DNA of 64,000 bases from Emiliania huxleyi CCMP1516 (Eukaryota > Haptophyta > Isochrysidales > Noelaerhabdaceae). This document shows, one piece after another, positions 1 through 10,218 of this stretch. Location: positions 110,169-174,168 of the forward strand of contig NW_005199274.1 of NCBI RefSeq assembly GCF_000372725.1, read 5' to 3'. How positions within the stretch are numbered: position 1 is the first letter of the stretch; the number at the start of each line of letters is the position of its first letter. The notes beneath the pieces were generated by a model that was given only the letters and a program-made list of their open reading frames with translations, was not told the DNA's origin and made no database searches. The position numbers and the translations under genes were made by a program.

Positions 1-153
1 TAGCGTTCGGTCCGTTCGATCCCACCCCGCGTGGGCACGCGGCTTCCTGGGGTCAGCCAAAAAATGTTCCAAAAGGTCCAGGCGAGTTGGTCGTCACGTG
101 TGTCCGTCTGGTTGACGTTGCGTGTTTAGTGCGTGTGTTTAGTAGAAGGTGTC
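1..153. repeat. Direct repeat, left copy (3' flank of a tandem gene copy)
   Basis: The first ~153 bases of the window recur almost exactly at 2064-2215, directly after the stop of the secreted Cys-rich gene. The only clear difference is one A in a short A run. The window therefore seems to open just behind the stop of a previous copy of that gene, which would make this a tandem array unit of about 2.06 kb. Confidence 0.8.
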
Positions 154-956
154 CTCTTGTTCAATATGTTTAGTGCCGATGTTTGTTTAGTGCCGAGGAG
201 TGAGAGTGTTCACTGCGCCAACCTCAAACTCCTCTCCTCAAAACATTCCTGTGTGGCGTGGTGGCGTCGGGTCTGAAGAAAAGAAAGAGAAGGGCGGGGC
301 AAACGAGTGGTGGGACACGCCGATTTCTTCTTTTGGAGGGAGTTTTGTTGATGTTGTAAAATTCTTCTTTTGGAGCGAGCAGCACGGGGTGAGCCTCTCG
401 CGCAGAGAGCAGCCAGCGCCCCGCCGTGTGCCTCTCCACCTCGAGCGCCGGCTGCACTCGGCACGCGCGAACGCCTCTCAACCCCCCCCCCCTCCACCCA
501 CCCACCCCACCCCACCCTGCCCCGCGCTTCTCGACCTTCTTGGGCAGCAGCTGATTCGACAAGTCCTCTCCGTGGCCTAGTCTAGGTAGGCAGCCAGCCG
601 CACTCGCCCCTGCCCCAGCCAGCCAGGCAAAACGGTGCCGTCGGCGGTGAGGGCGAGACTGTGGACGAACGCAGCCGACACAGCGACGACGCGCCGCCCA
701 GCCAAGGCCTCGATCTTCTTCCTGAACAGCCGCTAGTGCCGGGCTGTGCGAAAAATAAAGAAAAGGTGCTCATGGTCCTGCAAGGCGCCCGCCTCAATTC
801 CGCTTCCTGTCAGGACATCCGAGCGAACCTGTGACAACTGTGCGTGCCTCCCACGACTTGCCTCTCACATTTCGCGACGCTACAGCCCCGTTGAGCGAGC
901 CCCAGAACCTCTACGCCTCAGACTCGCTCCGCCACCCCAACAGGAACAAAACAACA
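154..956. other. Upstream region of the Cys-rich gene
   Basis: I see no gene here. The stretch has a C-rich tract near 480-520 and no coding frame resembling a known family. It should contain the promoter and 5' UTR of the gene at 957; I see no TATA box. A short CA-rich stretch runs directly into the ATG. Confidence 0.5.
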
Positions 957-2051
957 ATGCTCTCGAAGCTGGTCGTTCTCGCCGCCGTCGGTCTCGCCCG
1001 CGCATTGCCGATCACGCTGGACAAAGAGGAGAAGGCAGTCGCGCCCGCTTGCGCGAGCCCTCTCGAAGCGGGCACTTGCGCGTTCGATGGCCGGGAGGAC
1101 GACTGCTGCCCTGGCTTCTACCCTCAGGGTGGACCGCTCGGCGGCTGCGAGTGTGTGAAGGAGCCCGTCGCAGACAACCTCGGAGACACCAACGCGGTCG
1201 CGAAGGCAGTCGCGCCCGCTTGCGCGAGCCCTCTCGAAGCGGGCACTTGCGCGTTCGATGGCCGGGAGGACGACTGCTGCCCTGGCTTCTACCCTCAGGG
1301 TGGACCGCTCGGCGGCTGCGAGTGTGTGAAGGAGCCCGTCGCAGACAACCTCGGAGACACCAACGCGGTCGCGTCCGAGGCACTGCCGCCAGGCCCGTAC
1401 GACTTGAAGGAGTGCCACCCGACGCAGCCGGTCGACCCGGCTAACTTTGGGCCGCCACTCGACCACAACGACCCCGACTGGGACACCGCAGCGCTTCTGC
1501 TCAGCAACGCTGTCAAGCCGCCCTTGGCCGGTGGTATCTGCAGCTCAGCAGCTTCTCCGGCCAAGGTCTACCGCCTCCAGAAGGGGATCACCATGCTGCG
1601 ATCGTACGACAGCTTCTCCGCGGCCTTCACAAGACTCCACCACTGGTGGGTCCTCGACACCCACGAATCGCAGGGGCACCTCATTGGCCGCGAGCGCGAC
1701 TACCGAGTGGAGACAGCAATCTGCCCGTCGGGGAACTACTCAAGCCCGATTGATCGCCTGGTGGTGTGCACGGTGGAGGCCGGCACCCTGATTGCAGTGG
1801 GGACCGGTCAAAGCCTCGACTGCAAGAATGGAGAGGTTGGAAAGGGTCGCGTTGTGATGCCCAAGACGACCGCAAACCAATACTACATCGACTACGCTCC
1901 TGGGAATGGAGTCGGCACTGGCACGCCGACGAACCCGGGTCCAGACGAGAACGGCAAGAGGGTCTTCTCAGGGTGTCGCGACTACGCCAGTGCTTTCCAG
2001 TGGCAGCCCATTCTGTTCACCGGGAACGTGCCCCTCCCTGGCGGCCTTTGA
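957..2051 (+). CDS. Secreted Cys-rich protein with a duplicated 57-aa module
   Basis: This is one uninterrupted exon of 364 codons. I chose the ATG at 957 because it opens a textbook signal peptide (MLSKLVVLAAVGLARA). Two copies of a 57-residue module follow, each with six cysteines in the order C..C...CC...C.C and the motif DDCCPGFYPQGGPLGGCEC. The copies are identical at protein level and apparently at DNA level. The rest (from about residue 140) is a globular domain with scattered cysteines and a WWVLDTHESQGH segment that I do not recognise. The protein is probably extracellular or periplastidial. Copies of a repeat on both sides suggest a tandem gene family. I assign no function. Confidence 0.8.
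   Translation: MLSKLVVLAAVGLARALPITLDKEEKAVAPACASPLEAGTCAFDGREDDCCPGFYPQGGPLGGCECVKEPVADNLGDTNAVAKAVAPACASPLEAGTCAFDGREDDCCPGFYPQGGPLGGCECVKEPVADNLGDTNAVASEALPPGPYDLKECHPTQPVDPANFGPPLDHNDPDWDTAALLLSNAVKPPLAGGICSSAASPAKVYRLQKGITMLRSYDSFSAAFTRLHHWWVLDTHESQGHLIGRERDYRVETAICPSGNYSSPIDRLVVCTVEAGTLIAVGTGQSLDCKNGEVGKGRVVMPKTTANQYYIDYAPGNGVGTGTPTNPGPDENGKRVFSGCRDYASAFQWQPILFTGNVPLPGGL
1031..1372 (+). repeat. Exact 171-bp tandem duplication inside the coding region
   Basis: A 171-bp unit is present twice head to tail (from 1031 and from 1202). It encodes the 57-residue Cys module and keeps the frame. I see no difference between copies, so the duplication is recent or maintained by gene conversion. 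Confidence 0.9.
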
Positions 2052-2063
2052 GTCTGGACTGCT

Positions 2064-2215
2064 TAGCGTTCGGTCCGTTCGATCCCACCCCGCGTGGGCA
2101 CGCGGCTTCCTGGGGTCAGCCAAAAATGTTCCAAAAGGTCCAGGCGAGTTGGTCGTCACGTGTGTCCGTCTGGTTGACGTTGCGTGTTTAGTGCGTGTGT
2201 TTAGTAGAAGGTGTA
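2064..2215. repeat. Direct repeat, right copy
   Basis: This matches window positions 1-153 and begins 12 bases after the stop of the Cys-rich gene. It abuts the 3' end of the minus-strand gene fragment at 2222-3956, whose frame runs on into the repeat. The array unit therefore seems to have cut into that neighbour. Confidence 0.8.
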
Positions 2216-2928
2216 CAGTGTACTGCGCGTCTGATGAGAGGTCGGCGTAGCGCAGCGTCAGCGGCGCGTCTCCGTACACCTGCGCCCAGCGCATCCACGC
2301 CAGCCGCTGCGGGTCGCCGTCGCCGGCGCCGCACTCGCCGCAAGGCGGCCTGTAACCGACATGAAGCATGCACAGCATACGACAGAGGCCGGAGGAGGGA
2401 GGGCATGAGAAGGAGAAAGAAGCCAGCAGGAGAGCAGAGGAGGAAGAGGCTCGAGTCACGTGATCGGCCACTGCGTCTCGTCCTCGTCGAACTGGATCAG
2501 CGGCGCGAACACGTACAGACGTACTGCGGGTCCGCCTCGGGCCCCGCGCCCGTGTCGAGCCGCGCGTTGCGAGGCGAGAGGCCGAGCTGATCATAGAGCG
2601 CCCCAGGCGCGGGGGCCGTCCACGACAGCAGGTCGCGTAGCTCTGCCCTCGCGGCGGTCGCGTTGCTGGCGCCGATGCGTGCGAGCCGCGCAAGAAGGAA
2701 CTGCTGGTCTGCGAGCGGCGTGTCGATCGTGCCGAGAGACAGGTCTGGGATCTGGCTCTGCAGCACCGCCATCCCGCCCGCCGCGCACCCGCCGCACAGG
2801 GAAGCGCTCGCGTTGATCGCCGCCGCAAGCTCGCGCAGCTTCGCCCGCCACCGCTGCGCCTGCGGGTCGGTAAACGGTTCGCGCAGCGTGGCCTCCGCCT
2901 GCGCAACCGACGGGCTCGTTGCCGCCGA

Positions 2929-3702
2929 CTAGGTCCAGCCCTGGGTGGCGCAGGTTGTGACATTTGGCGATTCCGCGACTTACTGGGCCCCTGAGCCGCT
3001 ACCCGTGTGCGATTTTTTGTGGCCCGGACATGATACTGATAGTAAACGGGTCAGAACCGGCCAAACACAGGCTACAGCCCCACACACGCGCCCGCCATAG
3101 CTCCTGGAGAGCATGCGCGAGTGACGCGCTGCAAGCCGCGAGAGTGGCATCAGAGGCAGGAACGACGTGCTCTTGCTGCACCTCGCAGCTGCACCAAGTG
3201 TGCTCGCAGTGTATGCCACGGCCACTGCCTGCGGCATTGCTCTCGTGCAGCTAGGCGATGCAGGTCCATCAGCAGGGCTCATCCAATGCGAGCGCACATT
3301 GTGCGTAGCCGCGGGCAGGTGGCAGTGCACAGCCGCACACCGGCTGTGGCGGCTCGAATGCCCCCGGCAGTGCTGCTAGTCATCAACTTGCGTATTAGGG
3401 CCGCAGCAGACTGCTGCTGTGGCAGCAGCAGCAGCCTGCTGCTGCCTGATTCAGTCAAGCCAGCGGTGCAGCGAGGCGTGCAGAATTCGCGCGGTTTGGT
3501 ACCTCCTGAGGCTGAGCGCGTTCAGACTCGGTGACCGGAGTTGGATGGTCCGATGGAGCTCGCCGAGCTCCATCGGACCATCCATGGCCGGACGGCGGAG
3601 CGTGAGGTGGCGAGCGGAGAGATGTACCGCAAGACCAAAAAAACACGGATCTGACGATTGTCACAGAACGTCAGATCTTGCGCCACCCAGGGCTGGACCT
3701 AG
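2929..3702. mobile_element. TIR element (non-autonomous DNA transposon) within an intron
   Basis: Perfect 24-bp terminal inverted repeats lie at 2929-2952 and 3679-3702 (outer end CTAGGTCCAG). The flanking 8-mers, gccgccga and tccgccgc, share the inner six bases, consistent with a worn 8-bp target duplication. The 774 bp interior has no transposase-like frame. On the minus strand the element lies between two coding segments. Its end supplies the acceptor (ACCTAG| at 2929), and a GTGGCG donor sits 14 bp outside it (3716), giving an in-frame splice. Confidence 0.65.
3543..3583. repeat. Perfect 20-bp inverted repeat with 1-base spacer
   Basis: The arms 3543-3562 and 3564-3583 are fully complementary. 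They form a 20-bp hairpin or cruciform inside the TIR element. Confidence 0.85.
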
Positions 3703-3954
3703 TCCGCCGCCGCCACGGCGATCGCCTCATACGCCCGCGCCTCGCGCGCCTGCTCGAAGCGCAGGCGCGCTTGCACCGTGGCATCGAAGTACGCCCGGTA
3801 CACGTGCGACAGCAGCCGCCAGCCGCCCCGCCCGGCCGCGAGCGCGGACTGCTCGAGCTGCTGTGCCGTCGCCAGGCTCGCGAGCACCTGCCGGTTGCTC
3901 GCCGCGTCGCCCCGCCAGTTCTGCTCGAGGCCGAACAGGAGGGCGCCGCCGAGG

Positions 3955-4040
3955 CCCTGAGGTCAGATCCATCTACTCTGTTGATGACAAGACTTGTCTA
4001 CCGGCTGGAGCCGAGCAGGAGGGCCCGGCGCACAACCCCC
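3955..4040 (-). repeat. Dispersed ~86-bp repeat, copy 1
   Basis: This is closely similar, in opposite orientation, to about 63176-63262. Shared words include GTAGACAAGTCTTGTCATCA and GGATCTGACCTC. Here it ends exactly at the CTCAG acceptor that opens the coding segment at 3956. It may be a small mobile element; I see no terminal repeats. Confidence 0.7.
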
Positions 4041-4326
4041 TGGTCAACTCACCCACACCGCCTCCAGCTCCACACCCCGTACCAGAGCTTCTCCTCTTCT
4101 CCCGCGTCGGGAGGCGAGGCAGTGTGCGAGGGCGCGGATTTGCCATGCGACACTGGCTGCATGTAACGGCAAAGCACTCGGTGTCGAAACACCTCTTCGG
4201 ACGCGCTCGACTTAGGTCGGCGATGCCGTTCCGTAGAGCGCACGCCATTTGCCGCAATGACGCCGCTCCCGTCCTCTCTCGTCTCACTCTAACGTACTGC
4301 CGAACTGCCACTCTGTCACGGCAGTG

Positions 4327-7297
4327 TCAGCAAAAGTTGGTGCACTCTCTCCTGCGCGTCTTGGAGCGATCCAGCAGCTCGGGGCACGAATCGCGGAACC
4401 GGCTCGCGGCGCGCTCGAGCCCGGGGTGGGCACGGCGCAGCACTGCTGGGTCGATCGGCGGCTGCGCCCCGTCGGCTGGCGCCTCCGGCAGCGTAAGGCG
4501 CAGCAGCACGACCGGGACCCCGGTCAGCTCGTCGAGAAGCGATCGGACAGCCTCGGCGGCGGAAGAGGCGGCCGCGGCCGCCGCGTCGCCGCCGGCGTCG
4601 AAGCGCGAGAGGTCGACCCTCAAGGTTGGCGCCGCCGCCGCGCTGTTTGCCTGCAGCGCCGCCTCGAGCTCCGACGGTGGCGCGACAGCCTCGCCGCACG
4701 TGGCGCGGAAGACGCACCTGGCGGCGATGGCGGTGGCGGTGAGGGCGGTGGCGGTGGCGGTGGCGGCGGTGGCGGTGGCGGTGCGGTGGTGGCGGTGCGG
4801 TGGTGGCGGTGAGGGCGGTGGCGGTGAGGGTGGTGGTGGAGGGTGGTGGTGGTGGAGGGTGGCTGCGAGGGTGGCAATGAGGGTGGCGGTAAGGACTGAT
4901 GCACAGCGCATCGTCCGCCCGAGGACTCCGAGATTGCAATCTCGGCACGTGGTTGCGCGGGGAGAGGACGCACCGCACGCCGGGGGCGGCGCGCCGCCAG
5001 TGCGGCGCGCGGCGCGCGTGGACGTGCCAAAAGCAGCGCGAAGGCAGCCTGCCTGTGGGACACGTCGAGGACACGTCGACGACATGTGTCCCATAGAGCA
5101 TCTACCGCGAGGGCAGCATGCCCGGCTCGAGGAACCCGTCCAGCACTCCGCCGCAGTCGAGCGCCGGCAGGACCGCGACGCGGCCGGCGAGCTCCGCCAG
5201 CCCTCCGAGCGCCGCGTGCAGCGCGTTGAGCTGAGGCCACGGCCGCGGCGCGAGCGGCGACTCGTACGTCGCGTCTGCGAGAGCGAGCCTACGTGAGAGG
5301 TACTCTGCCATCTCGGACATCTCCCCATCTCTCCCCATCTCTCCCCACGTGTCTTTGTGTCTGCCTGCTGCTCCGGTGTGCCCGAATACGTCTCCTTTCG
5401 AGCGCTGGCTTGAACACTCGGGTCTCTACTCCGCATCTAGGAGAGCGGGCAGCCGGCGGCCGACCACCGCGGTGGTGTTTGGGGGCGGGCTCCGCCGGCC
5501 GTCGGTGCGCAGCCTGCCGGGCAAGACGTACAACGATGACAACATCTCATCGGCGTCGGCGTCGGCGTCATCCTCGCCACGCCTGCCGGACAGGACGTCG
5601 GCGCCCGCGCTCCACGCGCCGAAGAGCTGCATTGGGAGGATGCGCGACCGCTGTCCCGGCGCGACACAGACGAAGTGGAGGAGGACGCACGGCGGCGGCG
5701 AGGCGCCGTATAGCCAGTGCTTGTACCTGAGATGTGGGGAGATATGGGGAGATGTGGTGCGAGGCGCCGTATAGCCAGTGCTTGTACCTGAGATGTGGGG
5801 AGATATGGGGAGATGTGGTGCGAGGCGCCGTATAGCCAGTGCTTGTACCTGAGATGTGGGGAGATATGGGGAGATGTGGTGCGAGGCGCCGTATAGCCAG
5901 TGCTTGTGCCTGAGACGACCCGAGAGCAGCCGAGAGGAGCCGAGGTGAGCCGAGAGGAGCAGAGGGGCTGCACGGGCTAAAAACGTCTTGCACCGGTGGC
6001 CGAAGGCGTTGTCCGCAGAGACGAGCCACGGCGGTGCAAGCAGGATCCGCTCCTCGGGCACCTGCTCTCACACCACCAGCCGTGAATGGCGCCTGGTTCC
6101 TCGGCGGTCTCTTCACAGCGGCCGCCCCCTCGCTCACCGGCCGCCAGAGAGACGCGTCGGCGCCGACAGCGGCACGGCGGAGCGACCAGTAGCGGTACTC
6201 CGCACGGTGCGGGAACCACGGCGGGCGGACGGACAGGCCGGGCGGCGCCGCAGCCTCTCCCCGCCTCCACTCCTTGAGGACGTCCCCGAGCCGGCGCAGC
6301 TCCGCCGCGTGGGTGCGCGACCACTCTCCGCCGCCGAGAAAGGACCGGCCGGCGGGGTCGGGCAGCGAGAGGGCGTGGTTCGCCATGGCGGAGAGGAGGG
6401 CCTTGTTGAAGAGGTTCTGGTCCCAGAAGAGGCCGGGCAGCGAGCCGTACGGCACCTGCAGAAAGGCTCCGAGAGGGCTCCGAGAGGGTACCAAAGGAGG
6501 GAGGAGGAGGCGTGGCGAGAACACGAGTGACTCACCTTCTGTGGCGGAGGCATCGCGAGCGCAGCCTCGACCCTCCGCTCCATCTCGAGCATGATCGAGT
6601 GCACCGGCCCGCCGGCGGTCGCATTGTTGAAGTAGACGATGCCGACGTTGACGTTTGCGAAGCCGCCCTTTGTGTCAAACGCGGCGACGAGGGCGAAGCG
6701 GCGGAAAGCGCCGTGGAGGTGGGGGTACGGCGAGGAGAAGACGGCGACATCCGAGTCGAGGGCGAGCACGTTGACGCGCGCCTACGTGGAGGAGGCCCGG
6801 GGAAGTCTCATTGGAAGAATCGGCGAGGAACCGCTTAGAGCACCGGAAAACAACGATGCCTCGAGCAGCCGCCGCATCGTCCGCCACTTTGCGAGCCAGT
6901 GGCGGTAGTTGCTGTCCGCCATGCCCCACGCGGCGGCCGCCGCGGCCATCGCGGCGGACTTGGTAGCGTTTGGGCGGGTCGCCGCGAGCGGGGAGGGCGG
7001 GAGGAGGTGCGACGAGTGGGCACAGCCAACCGCGCCATTCCGATTCCGACGGAGGCGCTCGCACATGTCTGGCGTGAAGGCGAGGAGAAGGATGTGGTCA
7101 ATGTCGAGCCCGTTGAGCTGCGCGATGAGGTTGAGCAGCAGCCGGCGCCGCTTGCTGTTGCCGTGCAGGAGCACCAGCTCGCCGCGAAGGCTGGTCGTTC
7201 TCACCATCCTCTCCAGCGCTCCCGGCGCCTCGAGGTCGCCGTAAAATGCGCCGCGCGTGCGCGGCGTGGCTGGCAAGGCCATCGCTCTCGTGAGCAT
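4327..7297 (-). CDS. Nucleotide-sugar glycosyltransferase, 7 exons, DxD type
   Basis: The exons join in frame: 7297-6860, 6781-6536, 6455-6138, 6061-5994, 5726-5454, 5288-5106, 4717-4327 (638 aa). Donors are GC, GT, GT, GT, GC and GT. Exon 2 carries VLALDSDVAVFSSPYPHL, a DxD motif for binding metal and nucleotide sugar, and NVNVGIVYFNN. Exon 3 has FWDQNLFNKALL and HRAEYRYWSL, typical of plant/algal nucleotide-diphospho-sugar transferases of the GT77-like type. These enzymes act in the Golgi on cell-surface glycans. No signal anchor is visible at the chosen ATG (7297), so an upstream exon may be missing. That ATG lies inside the inverted-duplication arm. The acceptor of exon 5 is repeated four times in a 61-bp tandem array. 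Exon 7 is Ala-rich; its stop at 4327 is accepted for lack of a better donor. Confidence 0.75.
4718..4890 (-). repeat. CCGCCA/CCACCCT simple repeat in the last intron of the glycosyltransferase
   Basis: On the plus strand this is a run of GGTGGCGGTG variants filling the acceptor side of the intron 5105-4718. It gives long but meaningless frames on both strands. Confidence 0.8.
5701..5925 (-). repeat. 61-bp tandem repeat made of acceptor plus exon start
   Basis: Units start at 5701, 5762, 5823 and 5884; the last is partial. Each unit read on the minus strand begins GTACAAGCACTGG and ends in CTCAG, so each has the form GT...AG. Only the last acceptor (5726) keeps the reading frame, because 61 is not a multiple of three. 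Confidence 0.9.
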
Positions 7298-7459
7298 GCT
7301 TCCCGCGAGGGATGTGAGCCCGGAGCGGGTAGAGACGCCTCGCCTCCGCCGCAGATAACCGGCGGGCGGACATCGCGAAGAATGAAGAAAAAACTCCGCA
7401 AATGGTCGCCTCTTCGCCAACGAGCAACGTGGCCAAGGCCGAAGAAAGGTGCCTGCTCG

Positions 7460-7640
<181 letters not shown>

Positions 7641-7943
7641 AAAACCAACAAGAAATCACGACTCTCACAGTGAATTGGGCTCGGCAGCGTGTCAGCCCTC
7701 AGCCGAAGCTGGGGCCGGTCCCGTAGCCGAGAGCGCCCGGGCTCTCTCTCTAAAAGAAATGAGAGCGGAAGCCGACATCATGATGGTGTGTGCGCGACGT
7801 CGCTCTTTTGGCGCAGATACCGGCATGGCAGAATAAGCGCGCGCGCCCTCGGCGGTCCCGCCAACCGAGTACGGAAGTGGACGCGTCCCTGCATCATCCC
7901 CAAGGACGACTCGTCACGCACAGCCACCTCCTTCCGCCCAAGC

Positions 7944-9200
7944 ATGCTCTCGATCATCGCCACGTACTCCGCCCCGGTCCCGCTCCACGGACGCGAGCTC
8001 ACCGCCGGGTGGCAAGCCTACATGAACCAGGGCCTTCAGACGGGCGCCGCCTACGCCGGCACCGGCGCTTCGGGCGAGGGCTCCTTTGACGACCTCAACG
8101 CTCAGACCGCGGACGCCTTCAGCGCGCTCAACCACCAGGGCGAGCCCGCCGCCGCCGCCGCCTCGCCGTCCGCCGCCTCAGCGTCCACCGCCGCCTCGCC
8201 GGCCTCCACCATCGGGACCGACGTCACCTCTGCCGTCGCCACGCCGATCGTCTCCTCGACCGACGCCTTCACCGCCGGCATCATCTCGGTCGTCGACTCG
8301 CTCACCGCGGCGCTCGGCTCGCCCGCCGCCTCGAGCGCCGCGCCCGCCTCCGCCGCCGCGCCCGCCTCGCCCTCCTCGTCCGGCGCCGCCTCGGCTCCCC
8401 ACTTTGCGGGCTGGCAGGCGTACATGAACCAGGGCATCGCCACCGGCCTCCAGTACGCCAACGCGGGCGCCGGAGTCGCCGCCGGCACCACCGACCCGGC
8501 GACGGGCTTCAACGACCTCAACGCCGCGACGGCCGACAGCTTCGACGCCCTCAACCACGGCGCGCCGCTCGCCGAGCAGGACGGCGGGGAGCGGCGCAAG
8601 CTCGCCGCCGCCGCGCCGGAGGAGAAGGTGTGGACGGGCGCGTGGAGCGACCACCACGCGGAGGCGGGCGGCAAGGAGACCACCTCGCCGCTCGGCGCCG
8701 CCAACGTCGGCACCTCCTCCCTCGAGCACGCCGCCACGACCGGCTTCGCGCACGGCGCGTCCCACGTCATCGGCGCCAACACCCACGGCGCGACCGACGA
8801 CCACGCCGCCAACTCGGACATCCTCTCGACCGACAAGTACCTGGGCACGCCGGGGCACCAGAACGACTGGACGCAGTACCTGCCGGTCGTGCCCGGCAAC
8901 AACGACGGCGGCTACCTCGGCGGCGAGGTTGTGCAGGACGAGTCGCAGGTGTCGGGCTACGTCGGCGGCTCCTACTACCCGTACCCCGCCGCCCCCGCCG
9001 AGTACGCCACCGTCGGGCCGATCTACGCGGGCAAGTACACCGCGGCGGGCCTCGAGACGGTCGCGGGCTGGGCCACGGGCGCCGACTTCAACGAGGAGGG
9101 CATGCCGGAGGGGACGGCGAACCGGTTCCTCGAGCTCGACACGCAGCTGCTAGACGACTTTGACAAGCTGAACCGCGGCGGCTCGGTGCTCGGCCGCTGA
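7944..9200 (+). CDS. Repeat protein with GWQAYMNQG modules, copy 1
   Basis: A single exon encodes 418 aa. The ATG at 7944 is preferred because only from here is the frame the same in both duplicate copies. Two clear modules begin GWQAYMNQG and end DDLNAQTADAFSALN (about residues 22-63) or NDLNAATADSFDALN (about 155-203). A third, weaker one near the C terminus has GWATGADFNEEGMPEG...LLDDFDKLN. An Ala/Ser/Pro linker separates the first two. There is no signal peptide or membrane segment. I do not recognise the family. The inverted-repeat twin at 13977-15233 encodes the same protein. Confidence 0.8.
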   Translation: MLSIIATYSAPVPLHGRELTAGWQAYMNQGLQTGAAYAGTGASGEGSFDDLNAQTADAFSALNHQGEPAAAAASPSAASASTAASPASTIGTDVTSAVATPIVSSTDAFTAGIISVVDSLTAALGSPAASSAAPASAAAPASPSSSGAASAPHFAGWQAYMNQGIATGLQYANAGAGVAAGTTDPATGFNDLNAATADSFDALNHGAPLAEQDGGERRKLAAAAPEEKVWTGAWSDHHAEAGGKETTSPLGAANVGTSSLEHAATTGFAHGASHVIGANTHGATDDHAANSDILSTDKYLGTPGHQNDWTQYLPVVPGNNDGGYLGGEVVQDESQVSGYVGGSYYPYPAAPAEYATVGPIYAGKYTAAGLETVAGWATGADFNEEGMPEGTANRFLELDTQLLDDFDKLNRGGSVLGR

Positions 9201-9421
9201 CCTGAGCCGGGGTGCTACCATCGATATGTGTACTACTCTAGGGAGCGGTCTAGTCCCGTGGTGGGTGCTCGATTCCTTTGTGTACAACGAACTATAAACA
9301 CATGACGCACCTCAAACGCGCCGCCCGCGCGCGACCCTCTCGGCCACAAAACTCCTTCGTCACGACATCGTTCAACGGAGGACGCGCACCCCGGAGTACT
9401 AGAGACCCCTCCCCGTGGTTG

Positions 9422-9507
9422 TGCGACGGTGCATCAGTCGCCTTATGCCACCGTTGCATATCCGGATATGCAACGGTGGCATAAGGCGCGACTGATACAC
9501 CGTCGCA
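9422..9507. repeat. Large palindrome centred on TATCCGGATA
   Basis: The two halves, starting TGCGACGGTG and ending in its complement, enclose ...CCACCGTTGCATATCC and its mirror, with two small mismatches. The same palindrome recurs at 9671-9829. Confidence 0.9.
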
Positions 9508-9670
9508 AAACTGCACATGTTCCTGGGTCGTGCGGAGATGCATCCGGTTTGGGTACCGGCGGATAGCAGGTGAACGCTAAGGTGGGTTTCGAACCAGTGA
9601 CAACGCCCGTCTGGTTTTTTTGCGCCGAGTCGAACTGCGGGATTCGAACTCGAGACCCGACGTGCAGTTT

Positions 9671-9829
9671 TGCGACGGTGTATCAGTCGCGCCTTATGCC
9701 ACCGTTGCATATCCGGATATGCAACGGTGGCATAAGGCGACTGAGGGTATGCAACGGTGGCATAAGGCGACTGATACACCGTCGTAAGGATATGCAACGG
9801 TGGCATAAGGCGACTGATACACCGTCGCA
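9671..9829. repeat. Second palindrome cluster of the same family
   Basis: A complete palindrome is followed by two further half-units (ATGCAACGGTGGCATAAGG, then CGACTGATACACCGTCG). This is a foldback-type array of unknown origin, just outside the left arm of the inverted duplication. Confidence 0.85.
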
Positions 9830-9863
9830 GGTTGCCACTGCGCCAACGTGGCTTGCACGCGGG

Positions 9864-10212
9864 CTAAGCCGCCTCTCCCGTGCCTTGGCCTTCGCAGCGG
9901 CAAGTGACGCGCGCCTCGCCTTGGCGGCGGCGAGGGAGCGCCGCCTCTGCCGCCTCAAATGCCGCCTCGGGGCCGCGGGGCCTGCCGCCTCGGCCGCCTC
10001 CTCGTCCTCCTCCGCTGCGCGGCAGCCTCCTCCTCCTCTGCCGCTGCCACAACCGCAGCCTCCACCTCCGCCTCCGCTGCCGCCTCTGTTGCCGCTGCCG
10101 CCTCCGCTGCCGCCTCCTCGCCCGCCTCCGCGGTCTCCTCCTCGCTCGCCTCGCTCGCCTCGCTCGTCGCCTCTCCCCACGCCTCCGCCAGCCCCTCGAC
10201 CGACGTCTCCAC
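9864..10212 (-). CDS. Possible Glu/Ala-rich protein, doubtful
   Basis: An ATG at 10212 opens METSVEGLAEAWGEATSEAS followed by EA-rich sequence. A second frame continues as a basic stretch (RRHLRRQRRRSLAAAKARR). No single frame covers both, so an intron or a shift is needed. Composition alone would give open frames here. I keep it only as a weak candidate. Confidence 0.25.
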
Positions 10213-10218
10213 CGTAAA

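Larger units (their letters stand above)
2222..3956 (-). pseudogene. Truncated multi-exon gene, carbohydrate-active-like fragment
   Basis: Coding segments on the minus strand are: 3956-3717 (GLGGALLFGLEQNW..., after a CTCAG acceptor), 2928 to about 2510 (...LCGGCAAGGMAVLQSQIP...), about 2511-2455 (FAPLIQFDEDETQWP) and about 2361-2218 (ECGAGDGDPQRLAWMRWAQVYGDAPLTLRY in two stretches). The last segment recalls a module seen next to glycoside hydrolase-like domains in large algal and bacterial proteins; this is recall, not a search result. The 5' side starts at a dispersed repeat (3955-4040) and the 3' side runs into the tandem-array repeat at 2215. Near 2505-2515 the frame shifts; an 8-bp insertion bracketed by GTAC would explain it. 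The first two segments are separated by a TIR element. I judge it a broken gene. Confidence 0.5.

Noticed and set aside
4620-5240. Long minus frame rich in Pro and Thr
   Set aside because: It reads across the GGTGGCGGTG simple repeat in an intron of the glycosyltransferase.
9575-9665. Two TTCGAA-containing words resembling tRNA T-arms (GGGATTCGAACTC)
   Set aside because: The flanking five-base stems do not pair and no anticodon or acceptor stem can be built on either strand.
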